A stretch of 64,000 bases of DNA, from positions 5,208,001-5,272,000 of the forward strand of contig NZ_CP109435.1 of the NCBI RefSeq assembly GCF_036227125.1, written 5' to 3'. The DNA comes from Streptomyces sp. NBC_01485. Its GTDB lineage: Bacteria > Actinomycetota > Actinomycetes > Streptomycetales > Streptomycetaceae. Of the stretch, positions 1 through 8,828 are shown piece after piece (position 1 is the stretch's first letter; each line of letters begins with the position of its first letter). Under the pieces are notes generated by a model. That model searched no databases and was not told the origin of the DNA. It saw nothing but the letters and a program-made list of their open reading frames with translations. A program made the position numbers and the translations under genes.

Positions 1-1926
1 GACATAGGTGTCCGGGAGGTCCCAGACCAGGCCGGAGCCGCCCTGGCCTTCCCGGCCGGTGTCCAGTGCCAGCACCCGCCAGTAGCCCGCGCGGAACGCC
101 TCGCCGATCGTCCTGCCGTCCAACTGCGCGTGCTCTGCGACCCGTAGCGCGGCGAACAGCAGCACCCGCCGTTCCACCGGGATCGCGCCCAGGATCTGGC
201 GGCCCATCATCGCCCCGGCGAAGGAGGGGGCCGACAGGTGCGACACGCTTCGGCTCCGGGTCAGGGCCTGGGGGTGGGCGGCTCGCAGGGTGCGGTAGAC
301 GGCGGTGGCGAAGTCGTCGTCGTACAGGCGGAGGACCACGCGGAGGTCGGGCCGCAGGGAGCGTGCGTAGAGCGCGGCCTCCAGGTTCGTCGTGTCGGAA
401 CTGGTCACCGCGAGCAGGGCGTGCGCGCGGTGGATCTTCGCGGCCTCCAGGACGCCCTCCTGGGTGACGTCGCCCAGGACGACCGGCACCCGCAGCCGCC
501 GCGCCACCGCGAGTCCGCGCGCCTCCGGGCCCGCCTCGACGCACACCACGGGGATGTTCAGCTCACGCAGGCGGATCAGCACCCGGGTGCCGATCTTGCC
601 CAGGCCGAGGAGCACGACGTGGCCGCCCAGGCCGCGGGGCGGACGGCGCAGGGCCCCCGCCCCGCGGAAGGTCCCCATCGCCTCCAGCACCGCCGCCAGC
701 AGGACCGGCAGCAGCAGCAACCCGACCAGTCCGGAGAGGAGTTGGAGGATCTGGCGGGCGGTGGTCGACCCGATCGCCGGGTCGTTGACGGAGAACAGGT
801 CCAGGAGGGTCAGGTACAGGGCGCCCAGCGGATGGATCCCGGTCGCCAGCCACAACGCCACGGCCAGCGCGAACACGCACCCCACCAGCCCGGCCAGCGA
901 CCACCTGAGCCGTTGCGAGAACAGCGAGGCCAACGGCGCCACCACCCCGACCCCGCGTCCGGACGGCAAGGCGGGCCCCGCCGAGTACGCGACCTGCTCC
1001 AGGACCACCGATCCGCGCCGGCCGGCCGCCGCCGCCTCCCGCACCGTCGCCGCGTCCGGCAGCAGCAGCGGGCCCTGCTCGCCGCTGGCCTCGGAACCGT
1101 CCGCGAAGGCCGGGTCGTTGAGGTTCGCGGAGAGCAGCGCGAGCGTGGGCAGGCCCGGCGGGTCGGGCTCCCCGGCGGCGGCCGGCAGCCGCTCCACGGC
1201 GCGCAGCAGCAGCCCGTCCGTCTGGACGACCTTGCTGGTGCCGACGACGGCGGTCGCGGCCAGCGCGGGCGCGGCGGTGTCCGCGTCGGACAGGACGGTC
1301 GTCGAGGCGTCGCCCGCCGCGCCGCCGTCCCCCAGCGGGCCGTCCCCCAGCGGGCCGTCCCCCGGCGCGCCTCCGGTGGCCAACGCGGCGGCCTGGTCGA
1401 GGAGTTCCTCGATGTGCTGGCCCAACCGCCGGTTGTAGAGCCGCAGGACGAGCCGCAGCCGGGGGTTGAGCCGGCGGGCGGTGAGGGCGGCACGGATGTT
1501 GGTCTCGTCGTCGTCGTACACGAGCGCCAGCGCGGCGGCCCGTTCCACGCCCGCCTCGGCGAGCACGGCCTCGGTGGCCTCGACGGCCTCCAACATCCGC
1601 TGTCCGGCGGCCGGTTCACTCTGGGCGGCGGCCGGCGTGCCGTTGCCCGCCGCCCGGTTGACGGCCGCGCTCACCATCCGGTCGAGCAGCGCCGCCGACA
1701 CCGCCCGGGCCCGTCCGACGACCGGGGGCCGTACCGTTCGCTCGGCGGGCGGTACGACGAGCGTGACCTGCTCCTCGTACACGCCCCGCAGCTCGGCGGC
1801 GAGCCGGTGCGCGAGGCCGTCGTCGCCGCACACCACCATGTGCGCGCCCGGCGACTGCCCCGGACGCGACTGCCCCGGACGCGGCTGGCTCGGACGCGGC
1901 TGACCCTGATTCGGAACGCTTACCAC
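1..1926 (-). CDS. NAD-binding RCK/TrkA-N potassium-channel-like protein (3' end beyond window)
   Basis: The minus strand is open from about 1926 to the left edge, giving about 642 residues of a truncated protein. It has two nucleotide-binding domains of TrkA-N/RCK type around a membrane segment. The first begins near residue 30 (MVVCGDDGLAHRLAAEL). Hydrophobic segments lie near residues 340-365 and 395-412. The second Rossmann domain starts near residue 430 with VVLLGLGKIGTR, a clear GxGxxG, followed by a TSSDTTNLEAAL segment. This arrangement fits a cytoplasmic ligand-gating protein of K+ transport or a voltage-independent channel relative. The GTG at 1926 is chosen because it precedes a Pro/Gln/Arg repeat (PSQPRPGQSRPGQSPG); the ATG at 1839 is an alternative. 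An internal PLGDG repeat lies in the linker. It is divergent from the permease gene. Confidence 0.75.
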   Translation of the reverse strand, partial: MVSVPNQGQPRPSQPRPGQSRPGQSPGAHMVVCGDDGLAHRLAAELRGVYEEQVTLVVPPAERTVRPPVVGRARAVSAALLDRMVSAAVNRAAGNGTPAAAQSEPAAGQRMLEAVEATEAVLAEAGVERAAALALVYDDDETNIRAALTARRLNPRLRLVLRLYNRRLGQHIEELLDQAAALATGGAPGDGPLGDGPLGDGGAAGDASTTVLSDADTAAPALAATAVVGTSKVVQTDGLLLRAVERLPAAAGEPDPPGLPTLALLSANLNDPAFADGSEASGEQGPLLLPDAATVREAAAAGRRGSVVLEQVAYSAGPALPSGRGVGVVAPLASLFSQRLRWSLAGLVGCVFALAVALWLATGIHPLGALYLTLLDLFSVNDPAIGSTTARQILQLLSGLVGLLLLPVLLAAVLEAMGTFRGAGALRRPPRGLGGHVVLLGLGKIGTRVLIRLRELNIPVVCVEAGPEARGLAVARRLRVPVVLGDVTQEGVLEAAKIHRAHALLAVTSSDTTNLEAALYARSLRPDLRVVLRLYDDDFATAVYRTLRAAHPQALTRSRSVSHLSAPSFAGAMMGRQILGAIPVERRVLLFAALRVAEHAQLDGRTIGEAFRAGYWRVLALDTGREGQGGSGLVWDLPDTYV

Positions 1927-1997
1927 GAGGGAGAAGACTGCCTCACCGGGACGGGAGGTTCCACGGACGACGTGAACACCTTGCGCGAGACTCCCGT

Positions 1998-3125
1998 ATG
2001 AAAGGGGAGGGAATGCAGCAAACAGGCAGCAGAGACAGCACGGACGACAGGGCGGATGCGGAAGCCGGAGGTGTGCGACCCGTGGCCATCACCAGAGACG
2101 CGGTCCCGCACGTCGAGGGCACGCCGGGCGCGCGCCAGGACCGAACGGAGACACCGCCCGCGCCGGACGACGAGCCCAGGCGGCTGACCTCCTCCCTCGT
2201 CCTGACCATGCTGCTGCTCCTGATGGTGCTGCTGCAGAGCCCGATCCGCGGCGCGCTGTCCGCCCCGGTGATGCAGAGCTGGACGACGGTGTTCGTGGCG
2301 GTCGTGGTCCAGGCGTTGCCGTTCCTGGTGCTGGGGGTGCTGCTGTCGGCGGCGATCGCCGTCTACGTACCCCCTTCCTTCTTCGCCCGGGCCCTCCCCT
2401 CCCGGCCCGCGCTCGCCGTCCCGGTCGCCGGGCTCGCGGGCGCGGTGCTGCCCGGCTGCGAGTGCGCGTCGGTGCCGGTGGCCGGTGCCCTGGTCCGCCG
2501 GGGCGTGACCCCGGCCGCGGCCCTCGCCTTCCTCCTCTCCGCCCCCGCGATCAACCCGATCGTGCTGACGGCGACGGCCGTGGCGTTCCCCCGCAACCCC
2601 GAGATGGTGCTGGCCCGCTTCGTGGGCAGCCTCCTCGTGGCGTGCGTGATGGGCTGGCTGTGGCAACGGCTGGGCCGCACGGACTGGCTGCGCCTGCCGG
2701 CCCACGCGCCGCACGAGGGGGAGACGAAGGGCGCGGCGTTCTGGGACTCGGTCCGGCACGACGTGATGCACGCGGGCGGTTTCCTGGTCGTGGGCGCGAT
2801 GGCGGCGGCGACCCTGAAGGCCGTCGCCCCGCAGGAATGGCTGCGTACGGCGGCGGAGAACCCGTTCCTGGCGGTCCTGACCCTCGCCGTCCTCGCGGTC
2901 GTCCTCTCCATCTGCTCGGAGGCGGACGCGTTCGTCGCCGCGTCCCTGACCCAGTTCTCCCTCACGGCCAAGCTCGCCTTCCTGGTGGTCGGCCCGATGA
3001 TCGACCTCAAGCTGTTCGCGATGCAGGCGGGCACCTTCGGCCGCGGCTTCGCGCTGCGCTTCGCCCCGGCGACGTTCGTACTGGCCATCGCGTCGGCGGT
3101 CCTGACCGGATGGATACTCCTGTGA
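1998..3125 (+). CDS. DUF318/YraQ-type permease
   Basis: A polytopic membrane protein of 375 aa with a disordered N-terminus (about 60 residues) followed by about eight hydrophobic segments. It carries the CEC motif (LPGCECASVPVAGAL, near residue 153) and a second conserved segment SEADAFVAAS (near residue 306), both typical of the UPF0718/DUF318 permease family. Members are inferred transporters, often metal-linked; the substrate is unknown here. The ATG at 1998 lacks a good ribosome-binding site. An ATG at 2013 lies just after GGGGAGG and may be the real start. The stop overlaps the next gene by 4 bp, so the two are probably translationally coupled. Confidence 0.8.
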   Translation: MKGEGMQQTGSRDSTDDRADAEAGGVRPVAITRDAVPHVEGTPGARQDRTETPPAPDDEPRRLTSSLVLTMLLLLMVLLQSPIRGALSAPVMQSWTTVFVAVVVQALPFLVLGVLLSAAIAVYVPPSFFARALPSRPALAVPVAGLAGAVLPGCECASVPVAGALVRRGVTPAAALAFLLSAPAINPIVLTATAVAFPRNPEMVLARFVGSLLVACVMGWLWQRLGRTDWLRLPAHAPHEGETKGAAFWDSVRHDVMHAGGFLVVGAMAAATLKAVAPQEWLRTAAENPFLAVLTLAVLAVVLSICSEADAFVAASLTQFSLTAKLAFLVVGPMIDLKLFAMQAGTFGRGFALRFAPATFVLAIASAVLTGWILL

Positions 3126-3916
3126 ACCGACAGTCCCAGGCGGCCGTCCTCTTCCTCCTCGGCGCGGCCCTCCTCCACGCCGGCACCACCGACCTCTACC
3201 TCCGCTACGTCAAGGCGGGCCTACGCCCACTGCTCCTGGCGTCCGGCGCGGTCCTGATCCTGACGGCCCTGGCGACGGCGTGGTACGAGCGCCGGAGGAC
3301 GAAGCAGGAGCAGAAGCAGAAGCAGAAGCAGAAGGGCGTAGGGGATCGAGGGGACCTAGGGGATGTAGGGGATGTAGGGGACGTGGAGGAAGCGGCCTCC
3401 CACACCCACCCCGAACCCCGTGTCTCCTGGCTCCTGATCCTCCCCCTCCTGGCGCTGATCCTGGTCGCCCCGCCCGCCCTGGGCTCGTACAGCGCGACCC
3501 GCACCGGCACGGCCCTGCAGGAGCCCCTCGCCTATCCCGCCCTGGCCGCCACGAACCCGCTCCCCCTCAGCGTCGTCGACTACGCGGGCCGGGCCGTCTA
3601 CGACCACGGCCGCACCCTCACCGGCCGCGAGGTCCGGCTCACCGGCTTCGTCGCCCTGGACCACGACGGCACCCCCTACCTGGTCCGCATGGCCCTCAAC
3701 TGCTGCGCCGCCGACGCCCAGCCGGTCAAGATCGGCCTGACCGGCAACATCCCCCCGGTCCTCCAACCGGACGCCTGGCTGACCGTCACCGGCACCTACA
3801 CCCCCCGCACCACCCACGACCCGGTCAACAACGGCCCGATCCCCTTCATCAAGATCACCGAAGCCAAACCGACCCCGATCCCCCGGGACCCGTACGACGA
3901 GTCATGGAACAACTGA
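3122..3916 (+). CDS. TIGR03943-family membrane protein, permease partner
   Basis: This 264-aa protein starts with GTG in a GTGA overlap with the permease stop. It has two N-terminal membrane helices, a charged linker, a third helix (WLLILPLLALILVAPPALG) and an extracytoplasmic C-terminal domain with MALNCCAADAQPVKIGL. That pattern is typical of the small family invariably found beside DUF318 permeases, so the pair probably works as one membrane complex. The linker is encoded by a simple-sequence run near 3301-3390 (repeating caagcag and ggggatgta units), producing (QK)n and (GDV)n. An ATG at 3110 in the same frame is a less likely start. Confidence 0.75.
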   Translation: MNRQSQAAVLFLLGAALLHAGTTDLYLRYVKAGLRPLLLASGAVLILTALATAWYERRRTKQEQKQKQKQKGVGDRGDLGDVGDVGDVEEAASHTHPEPRVSWLLILPLLALILVAPPALGSYSATRTGTALQEPLAYPALAATNPLPLSVVDYAGRAVYDHGRTLTGREVRLTGFVALDHDGTPYLVRMALNCCAADAQPVKIGLTGNIPPVLQPDAWLTVTGTYTPRTTHDPVNNGPIPFIKITEAKPTPIPRDPYDESWNN

Positions 3917-4080
3917 CCGGACGCCGGGCGGAGTTGAACCACCGGATCCCCCATCCCGATCCAGGGCTAACTCAGGCCGCCAGGTGCACCGTTGCGTGAC
4001 ACAGGGCTTCGGTACCGGTTTCCGGATGGTCGCACATCAAGCCTCCCACCCGCGGGCCGTCGGAACACCGCTGCACCGGC

Positions 4081-5085
4081 TCAACCAGCTGCACGGAGAG
4101 GTTCCTCGGCCCGGTGATCGCGGTAGTCCTGGCGGTCCCGGCAGCCCCGGCAGAGGTCCGGGTCTGCTGAGCGGAAGCCGCGGTCGCAGCCGTCGCAGTT
4201 CTTGAGAGGGACGACGGCCGGTCGTGCTCCTGGTTCCGCTGATGCCCTTGGTTGCCCGGGCCCCGCCGTCCTCGTCGGTACGGAGAGGGGAGTCTCCTTC
4301 AGTCGGTAGGCGAGGATGCTTGCCGGGCGGGTCAGGAGGTGGGCCGGGAGTCCGGCGGTGAGATGTTCGGTGATCTCGGTGGGCAGGAGACCGGACGCGA
4401 GCCATCGAGCGACGGCCGGAGCGAGCCGGGCCGCCTCCTGACCGGACAGGATCAGGCGCGGATCGACCCGGCGCAGCGAGGCGAGCACGGCGACCGCCCG
4501 AGGGTCGGCTTCGGCGAGGGACGGCGTCGGCACCTGCGGTTCCTCCCGCACAGCCGCCGTTTCCGGTACGTCCTGTACATCCCGTATGGCCGTCGCGGTG
4601 GCGGGCGGGGCTTCGTCCGCCGGAGGCTTCCGGGGGCGCGGCGGCTTCGGGGGTTCAGAGCCGTCGGGGCCGTCGGGGCCGTGCCTGCGGCGTGGGCCAC
4701 CCGGGCCGCCCGGAGCATTCGGACCCCCCGGACCGCCGCACGGCAGGTCGTGGAAGTACGTCCGCGTACGGATGTGCCCACTGGGGCCGCGCTCGCGGCG
4801 GCGCTCCAAGTGGCCTGCCCGCTCAAGCTCCTTGAGCGCCCGGGAGATCAGGATCTCGCCCTCGGTGAAGTGCTCGCACAGGGCGGCGATGGTCACGGGG
4901 GTGCCGTCGGGCAGCGAGAGGATGTAGGCCGCGACGCCGATGGTGACCGCGCTGCCGCGTCGCTGAGCGAGGGCGTTGGCGATCACGGTGAAGCCGGCCG
5001 TGAGGCGGGTGCGTACGTGGATCACGCCGGAGGTCTGGGCTCCGGCGTCGGCGCGCAGGCGCGCGTTAGACTGCGTTTCAGCCAT
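4081..5085 (-). CDS. Helix-turn-helix protein with C-terminal zinc ribbon
   Basis: A 334-aa protein. Residues about 20-110 form a winged-helix-like domain (SGVIHVRTRLTAGFTVIANAL, then a segment ending RALKELERAGHLERR) of a kind common in Streptomyces. The middle is rich in Gly/Pro/Arg and probably disordered. The C-terminus carries C-x2-C, 11 residues, C-x2-C (C297, C300, C312, C315), a likely zinc ribbon. Start ATG at 5085 has AGGAAG upstream. It is probably a DNA-binding regulator; the target is unknown. Two 17-bp tandem repeats lie about 65 bp upstream and could be an operator. Confidence 0.7.
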   Translation of the reverse strand: MAETQSNARLRADAGAQTSGVIHVRTRLTAGFTVIANALAQRRGSAVTIGVAAYILSLPDGTPVTIAALCEHFTEGEILISRALKELERAGHLERRRERGPSGHIRTRTYFHDLPCGGPGGPNAPGGPGGPRRRHGPDGPDGSEPPKPPRPRKPPADEAPPATATAIRDVQDVPETAAVREEPQVPTPSLAEADPRAVAVLASLRRVDPRLILSGQEAARLAPAVARWLASGLLPTEITEHLTAGLPAHLLTRPASILAYRLKETPLSVPTRTAGPGQPRASAEPGARPAVVPLKNCDGCDRGFRSADPDLCRGCRDRQDYRDHRAEEPLRAAG

Positions 5086-5150
5086 TGGGAAGGTGTTGCT
5101 TCCTGATCGGTCAGGCCCTCGTCCGGGATTGCCGTCCCGGCGGGGGCCGT

Positions 5151-5184
5151 CGTCTGTCTGCGGTTGTCGTCTGTCTGCGGTTGT
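5151..5184. repeat. Two tandem 17-bp repeats upstream of the HTH gene
   Basis: The unit cgtctgtctgcggttgt occurs twice without interruption. It lies in the leader of the HTH gene that starts at 5085, so it may be an autoregulatory site or a chance slippage product. Confidence 0.7.
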
Positions 5185-5494
5185 CGCGGCGAACGTAACC
5201 GCTCCGCTTCCGCCCCCGCAAGCTGGTCACCCGCACGGGTGACACGGGCGGGGAGGGTGGGTGGGTGGGTAGTTCTTTCCCTGGTTCTTTAGGGAGGTCA
5301 GCGGCCCACCGGCCCCTCGCCGACAAGGTCCCGGCGGGCGAGGAAGACGGATCGGCACCGGTACCCGGTTGACGCGGAAGCGGTGCGGCCGGGCGGCGAC
5401 CGGCAAGGCCAACCCGAAGCCCGACGCGGAGCCCGCCGTCGAGGGACCGGTGCACCCCTTCGACGTGCTGCGTCGACCCAGGGGCTTCTCCGTG

Positions 5495-5587
5495 GAAATG
5501 TGACACTTCGGGACCGGAGTGTCACATTTCTCGAGCCACGTCCACCCGTCCCCGGACGCTTGCGCGCACCGCTCAACTTCGAAGACC
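5495..5587 (+). repeat. MITE-like repeat, copy A (relic)
   Basis: A perfect inverted repeat (arms 5495-5507 GAAATGTGACACT and 5518-5530, 10-nt loop) is followed 33 bp later by a block at 5564-5587 that includes ACCGCTCAACTTCGAAGACC. The same two modules, with 32-bp spacing and the block fully identical over 24 bases, form part of the mobile element at 34098-34264 in the opposite orientation. The left terminal repeat cannot be recognised here, so this is probably a degraded or truncated copy. The rest of the 5086-5644 gap shows no convincing gene. Confidence 0.65.
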
Positions 5588-5644
5588 TGGTTAAGCCTCC
5601 CTCAACCCCTGGTGGCCGGGCGGTGAGCGGCCCATGATGGGGCC

Positions 5645-6031
5645 ATGACGGCGGCCTTGCGTGCCTTGGCACGACTCGCGACCTGGCCGGACCTCGCGGA
5701 GGACCGGCCCAGCTGCGGCACCGGTCGGGCGGTGCGCTCGGGCGGTGTCGAGATCGTGCACTTCCATTCCGACGTGAGTGTCGACCTGCATCTCACCGCC
5801 AAGGCGATCCGGCGGTTCGAGCGGGACCTGCGGCACTCCACCGCCATCCGGCTGCTGCCCGGCTCGCCGTGGGTGACCGTCCACCTGGAGTGCGAGACGG
5901 ACATAGACCTGCTCATGACGCTGGTCAGCGCCGCCCTCCAGGCCCACCAGAAGAACCCGGCCGCCGCCGACGCCCCCCTCCCACGCTGCAACGACCACCG
6001 GGAAGCGGCGCTGAGTCGCGAGACCGGGTGA
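5645..6031 (+). CDS. Luciferase-domain (DUF5519-like) small protein
   Basis: A 128-aa protein with CGTGRAVRSGGVEIVHFHSD, VDLHLTAKAIRRFERDL and WVTVHLECETDIDLLMTLVS. These resemble short actinobacterial proteins annotated as luciferase-family or luciferase-domain proteins. No catalytic role is established for this small family and none is claimed. Start ATG at 5645. It stands alone, between repeat copy A and a stem-loop at 6121-6156. Confidence 0.65.
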   Translation: MTAALRALARLATWPDLAEDRPSCGTGRAVRSGGVEIVHFHSDVSVDLHLTAKAIRRFERDLRHSTAIRLLPGSPWVTVHLECETDIDLLMTLVSAALQAHQKNPAAADAPLPRCNDHREAALSRETG

Positions 6032-6120
6032 GCGGCGGCGGCCCGGCAAAAGGTGAGAACGCGAAAGCGTCCCCGTGGGCCCGGATTTCCCCCACACCGC
6101 AGGTCATGGACGTACCGGTC

Positions 6121-6156
6121 AGAAGTGGGTGCCTCTCACTGAGGGGCACCCCTTCT
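6121..6156 (+). terminator. Stem-loop downstream of the luciferase-domain gene
   Basis: Arms AGAAGTGGGTGCCTCT and AGGGGCACCCCTTCT pair almost completely around a short loop. It lies 90 bp after the stop at 6031, with no U-tract, as is usual for GC-rich actinobacterial terminators. Confidence 0.5.
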
Positions 6157-6416
6157 GGGCGGGGGCCGTCTCACCTTGATCTGGTTCTGTCGCGTTGTGG
6201 ATCAGTGCGTGTGGACCAGACGTGGACCACGATCCTACGGAATGGAGACAGGAACCTGCTGGTCGGCGACCGTCTAGGGTCCGGCGGATGGACCACGTCG
6301 CATGGTCGCGATTCGCATGCCAACGGTGCTCCGGCGGGCGGGTGCGACGGTGAAGGCCCTCGATGGGGCAGCAGTGGCGAGGCCTGCGGCGAATTGAACC
6401 GGTCTGGGTGGGCTGC
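6157..6416. other. Gap without a recognisable gene
   Basis: With the preceding 6032-6156 this makes a 385-bp gap. Apart from the stem-loop at 6121-6156, I see no supported gene. A short stretch near 6205-6235 repeats gtggaccaga/gtggaccacg. Confidence 0.5.
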
Positions 6417-6641
6417 TCAGCGGCGAAGCCTCTTGCGTGCCCACAGGGACCCGATCACGCCGCCCACGACAACCAGGTACGCGGTCAAGGGTCTGTCGTT
6501 CAGCATGAGTCCGGGTGCCGCGATGACGGCCACGATCAGCAGCCATCCGCACCCGGCCGTAGCGAGATGAGCGCCGTCAGGGCGGGATTGCTCGTTCTCC
6601 ACGGTTCTCCATTCGAGGCTTCCGCCAACAGCCGACCGCAC
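6417..6641 (-). CDS. Small membrane protein
   Basis: A 74-aa reading frame with two hydrophobic stretches (GWLLIVAVIAAPGLML and LTAYLVVVGGVIGSLW) and a basic tail ARKRLRR. It could be a two-helix membrane protein, inserted with the basic C-terminus inside. The start is uncertain: a GTG 13 codons downstream (VENEQSRPDG) is possible. No family recognised. Confidence 0.4.
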   Translation of the reverse strand: MRSAVGGSLEWRTVENEQSRPDGAHLATAGCGWLLIVAVIAAPGLMLNDRPLTAYLVVVGGVIGSLWARKRLRR

Positions 6642-6699
6642 GTGCCTTCACTGCCTCCGACGGTACGCCGTTCGGCCCGTGACGGCAGTTGCAGGCCGA

Positions 6700-7707
6700 C
6701 TATGCGCAGTGGATGACGGCCGTCTGGGAGAAGACGTTGTGGTCGCCCCAGGTACCGTTGCTATTGCGCAACGTCGCGTTACCTATGTTGCTGCGGTATT
6801 GCCAGTTGCTCACGGTGAGCCGTGAGCACTCGAAACGCAAGGTTACCGGGAATGACTTCCCCTGCTCGTTGGTGTAACCCCGGGTGTCCTTGGTTGTCCA
6901 GATGCCGAGTCCTTGGTACTGGCGCAGTGACGCGGCGAAGTTCCCCCTGCCCGTCTGGTCGCAGATCATCGCGGCGTCAGCCTGTATGTGCAGGGATCCT
7001 CCGTGTCGGTACGGAGCCCTGCTCTGTGTGAGCTGGCACTTGGGTTTGGCGGCCGCGATGGCGCGGAGCGGGGAGTGTGTGGCGGTGACTGCCTGTTCGT
7101 CGACGTTACGGGCCCAACGCACAAGCGTCTCTGCGTTGTAAGCGTTCTGCTCGGTGGTGGCCGGGGCCTCCCACAGGGTCAGTTGGCCGTCCTTGGACAA
7201 CGTACTCACCCTGATGCCGTCAGCGCCCACAGCGGTCAGCAGATGGCTTCCATTGGGCAGGGTCGTCGTATTCGTCTCGTCACCGTCCGAAGAAAGCACC
7301 GACGACGGCACGTCGTTGTGTACGGTCAGGCGGGTGATGTTGAGTGGGTGTGCGTAGTTCCCGTCTCCGAGACTGAACGTGAGCGTCTGACCCAGCTCTT
7401 CGTACTCCTCTACGCCAGGTGCCTGGAAGAGTTCCAGCCCGGTCGTCTCTGTCAACAGGTCAGTGAGTTTCTGAACGCTGGTGCCCTGCGCAGGTGCGAC
7501 TTCACCAATGGGGGCAATGGACTGAGGGTCCGTGCCACCTTCGCCCGCGTATTCGGATGGACTGACAATCTGCGGCCCGGCGAGCGAGTCGGCCTTCTGA
7601 GGGCCGTCAGTCGCGAATGCCCCGGTAGCCGCGCCGACCGCAAGGGCGGCGGTGAACAGGGCTATGGCACCCGTTCGGGCAGCCCGGCGCATGGTGTTCT
7701 TCTTCAA
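6700..7707 (-). CDS. Secreted hypothetical protein
   Basis: 335 aa with a clear Sec signal peptide: basic MKKNTMRRAARTG, hydrophobic core AIALFTAALAVGAATGAFA, and cleavage plausibly after AFA (about residue 32). The mature part has four cysteines, KCQL, MICDQ, FECSR and IHCA near the C-terminus, which could form disulphides. No enzyme motif is recognised. The C-terminal 130 residues (SRAPYRHGGSLHIQADAAMI onward) look like a compact domain. Exported; function unknown. Confidence 0.7.
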   Translation of the reverse strand: MKKNTMRRAARTGAIALFTAALAVGAATGAFATDGPQKADSLAGPQIVSPSEYAGEGGTDPQSIAPIGEVAPAQGTSVQKLTDLLTETTGLELFQAPGVEEYEELGQTLTFSLGDGNYAHPLNITRLTVHNDVPSSVLSSDGDETNTTTLPNGSHLLTAVGADGIRVSTLSKDGQLTLWEAPATTEQNAYNAETLVRWARNVDEQAVTATHSPLRAIAAAKPKCQLTQSRAPYRHGGSLHIQADAAMICDQTGRGNFAASLRQYQGLGIWTTKDTRGYTNEQGKSFPVTLRFECSRLTVSNWQYRSNIGNATLRNSNGTWGDHNVFSQTAVIHCA

Positions 7708-7754
7708 GTCGTTTTCCCCTCCGTAGAGTTCGGCCGACCGTCATCCGGCGTTGG

Positions 7755-8134
7755 TCATGCGCCGACAGCTTCGGTCACTCGGAGGTCAACGTACGTGATA
7801 ACTCCGGGGAGAGCTCGTGAGATTCGAACGTCTTGGCGTGTCGTGCTTCCTCGTGGCGGCTTCCTTCGGCCAGCCAGGACAGCATGTAGGGGAGCCATCC
7901 CCTTCTCCGAAGTGAGGTGAGGATGGCATCTACAGTCGGACGAACCGCGCGCAGTACCGCCAAGGCAGACAGCCAGGCCAGGAAGTAACGCGCCCAGCCC
8001 GAGCACCAGGACCACGGCCATGAGTACGGCCGGGACCAGGCCGAGCCCGGCCAAGCGTGACCGCGCAGTCCGGCTGACCACCGTTTCTCAATCGGGAAGC
8101 GTGGCTGAGGCCCGACGGGTTGCTGGAGACACAC
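7755..8134 (-). pseudogene. Frameshifted small membrane protein
   Basis: Two overlapping minus-strand frames look like halves of one protein. One reads LGLVPAVLMAVVLVLGLGALL, a membrane helix, from about 8081. The other reads FLAWLSALAVLRAVRPTVDA through to the stop at 7775. A single frameshift near 7985-8000 would join helix and tail. Without a homologue I cannot exclude that only one frame is real. Confidence 0.3.
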
Positions 8135-8216
8135 GTGACGGGTGCTCGTTCGGCGCTCCCGCCGTCGGGGCCGAGTCGGGCTTCGGGTTCAGATCAGGGC
8201 TTTGATCACCTCGTAG

Positions 8217-8828
8217 ATGGTGGACCGATCCTCGGGGGTGTACAAGCCCGCAGATTCCCTGGCACTCGTGACCGCCGCCCAGGACCAGGCCCGTTCAGCA
8301 CTCGGTACCACCCCGCGCGTCCTGTCGATGCTGTCCATGCGGGAGGCGTTCGCCCATGCCACGCTCGGCAGCCAGACGTCGACTCACCGGGCGATCGGGG
8401 AAGCACACCGCCAGTTCGAGCAGATCCAGGCGAGCGACCCGGACCCGTCATGGGTGACCTACTTCGACGAACTGAAGCTCATAGTGGACACGGGCATTGC
8501 CCACGGTCGACTGGGCGAGGCAGCGACGGCTGAACCATTGATCGCGGATGCGTTGCGTCGGGAAGCCCGCACCAACCAGCGCGGCCGGGCGTTTCACGCG
8601 TTCTGGCTGGCGCGCACGCAGCTGGACCAAGGCAAGCTTGACCAGGCGTGCAGCGCTGCCACGCAAGCTCTGGAGTCCGCGTCGGCAGTGGCCTCCGAGC
8701 GAGTGTCAGGCCACCTCAGGGAGTTCTACGACCAGTTGGCCCCGCACAGGCAGGAGCCCGTAGCCCTGGCCTTCGAGGCACGGCTACGGGCAGTCCTACC
8801 GCCGGTCAGCGGATCGCTTCATCCATGA
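8217..8828 (+). pseudogene. C-terminal remnant of a TPR-type regulator
   Basis: 203 aa matching only the C-terminal half of Streptomyces regulators that carry an N-terminal XRE helix-turn-helix and C-terminal TPR-like helices (MREAFAHATLGSQ, GEAHRQFEQI, VDTGIAHGRLGEA, GRAFHAFWLARTQL). An in-frame TAG directly precedes the ATG at 8217 and no DNA-binding domain is found upstream, so the gene has lost its 5' half. Its 3' end overlaps the NUDIX gene's 3' end by 23 bp. Confidence 0.55.

Noticed and set aside
238..2001. 587-codon open plus-strand frame
   Set aside because: It is antisense to the RCK/TrkA-N gene, has Gln/Gly/Arg-rich low-complexity sequence and no domain, as expected of shadow frames in high-GC DNA.
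2462..3109. Upstream extension of the TIGR03943 protein
   Set aside because: It lies within the permease in another frame and is Gly/Arg/Pro-rich; the GTG overlap start is far better.
5151..5184. CRISPR array
   Set aside because: The units are contiguous without spacers and there are only two; the same applies to the 9553-9608 array.
5383..5637. Small plus-strand gene with the peptide APLNFEDLVK
   Set aside because: The peptide comes from the repeat element, which is also read in the remnant at 34 kb; it is DNA repeat, not protein conservation.
6190..6250. attB-like or tRNA sequence in the gap
   Set aside because: Repeated gtggacca looked like a site, but no tRNA fold or integrase is nearby.
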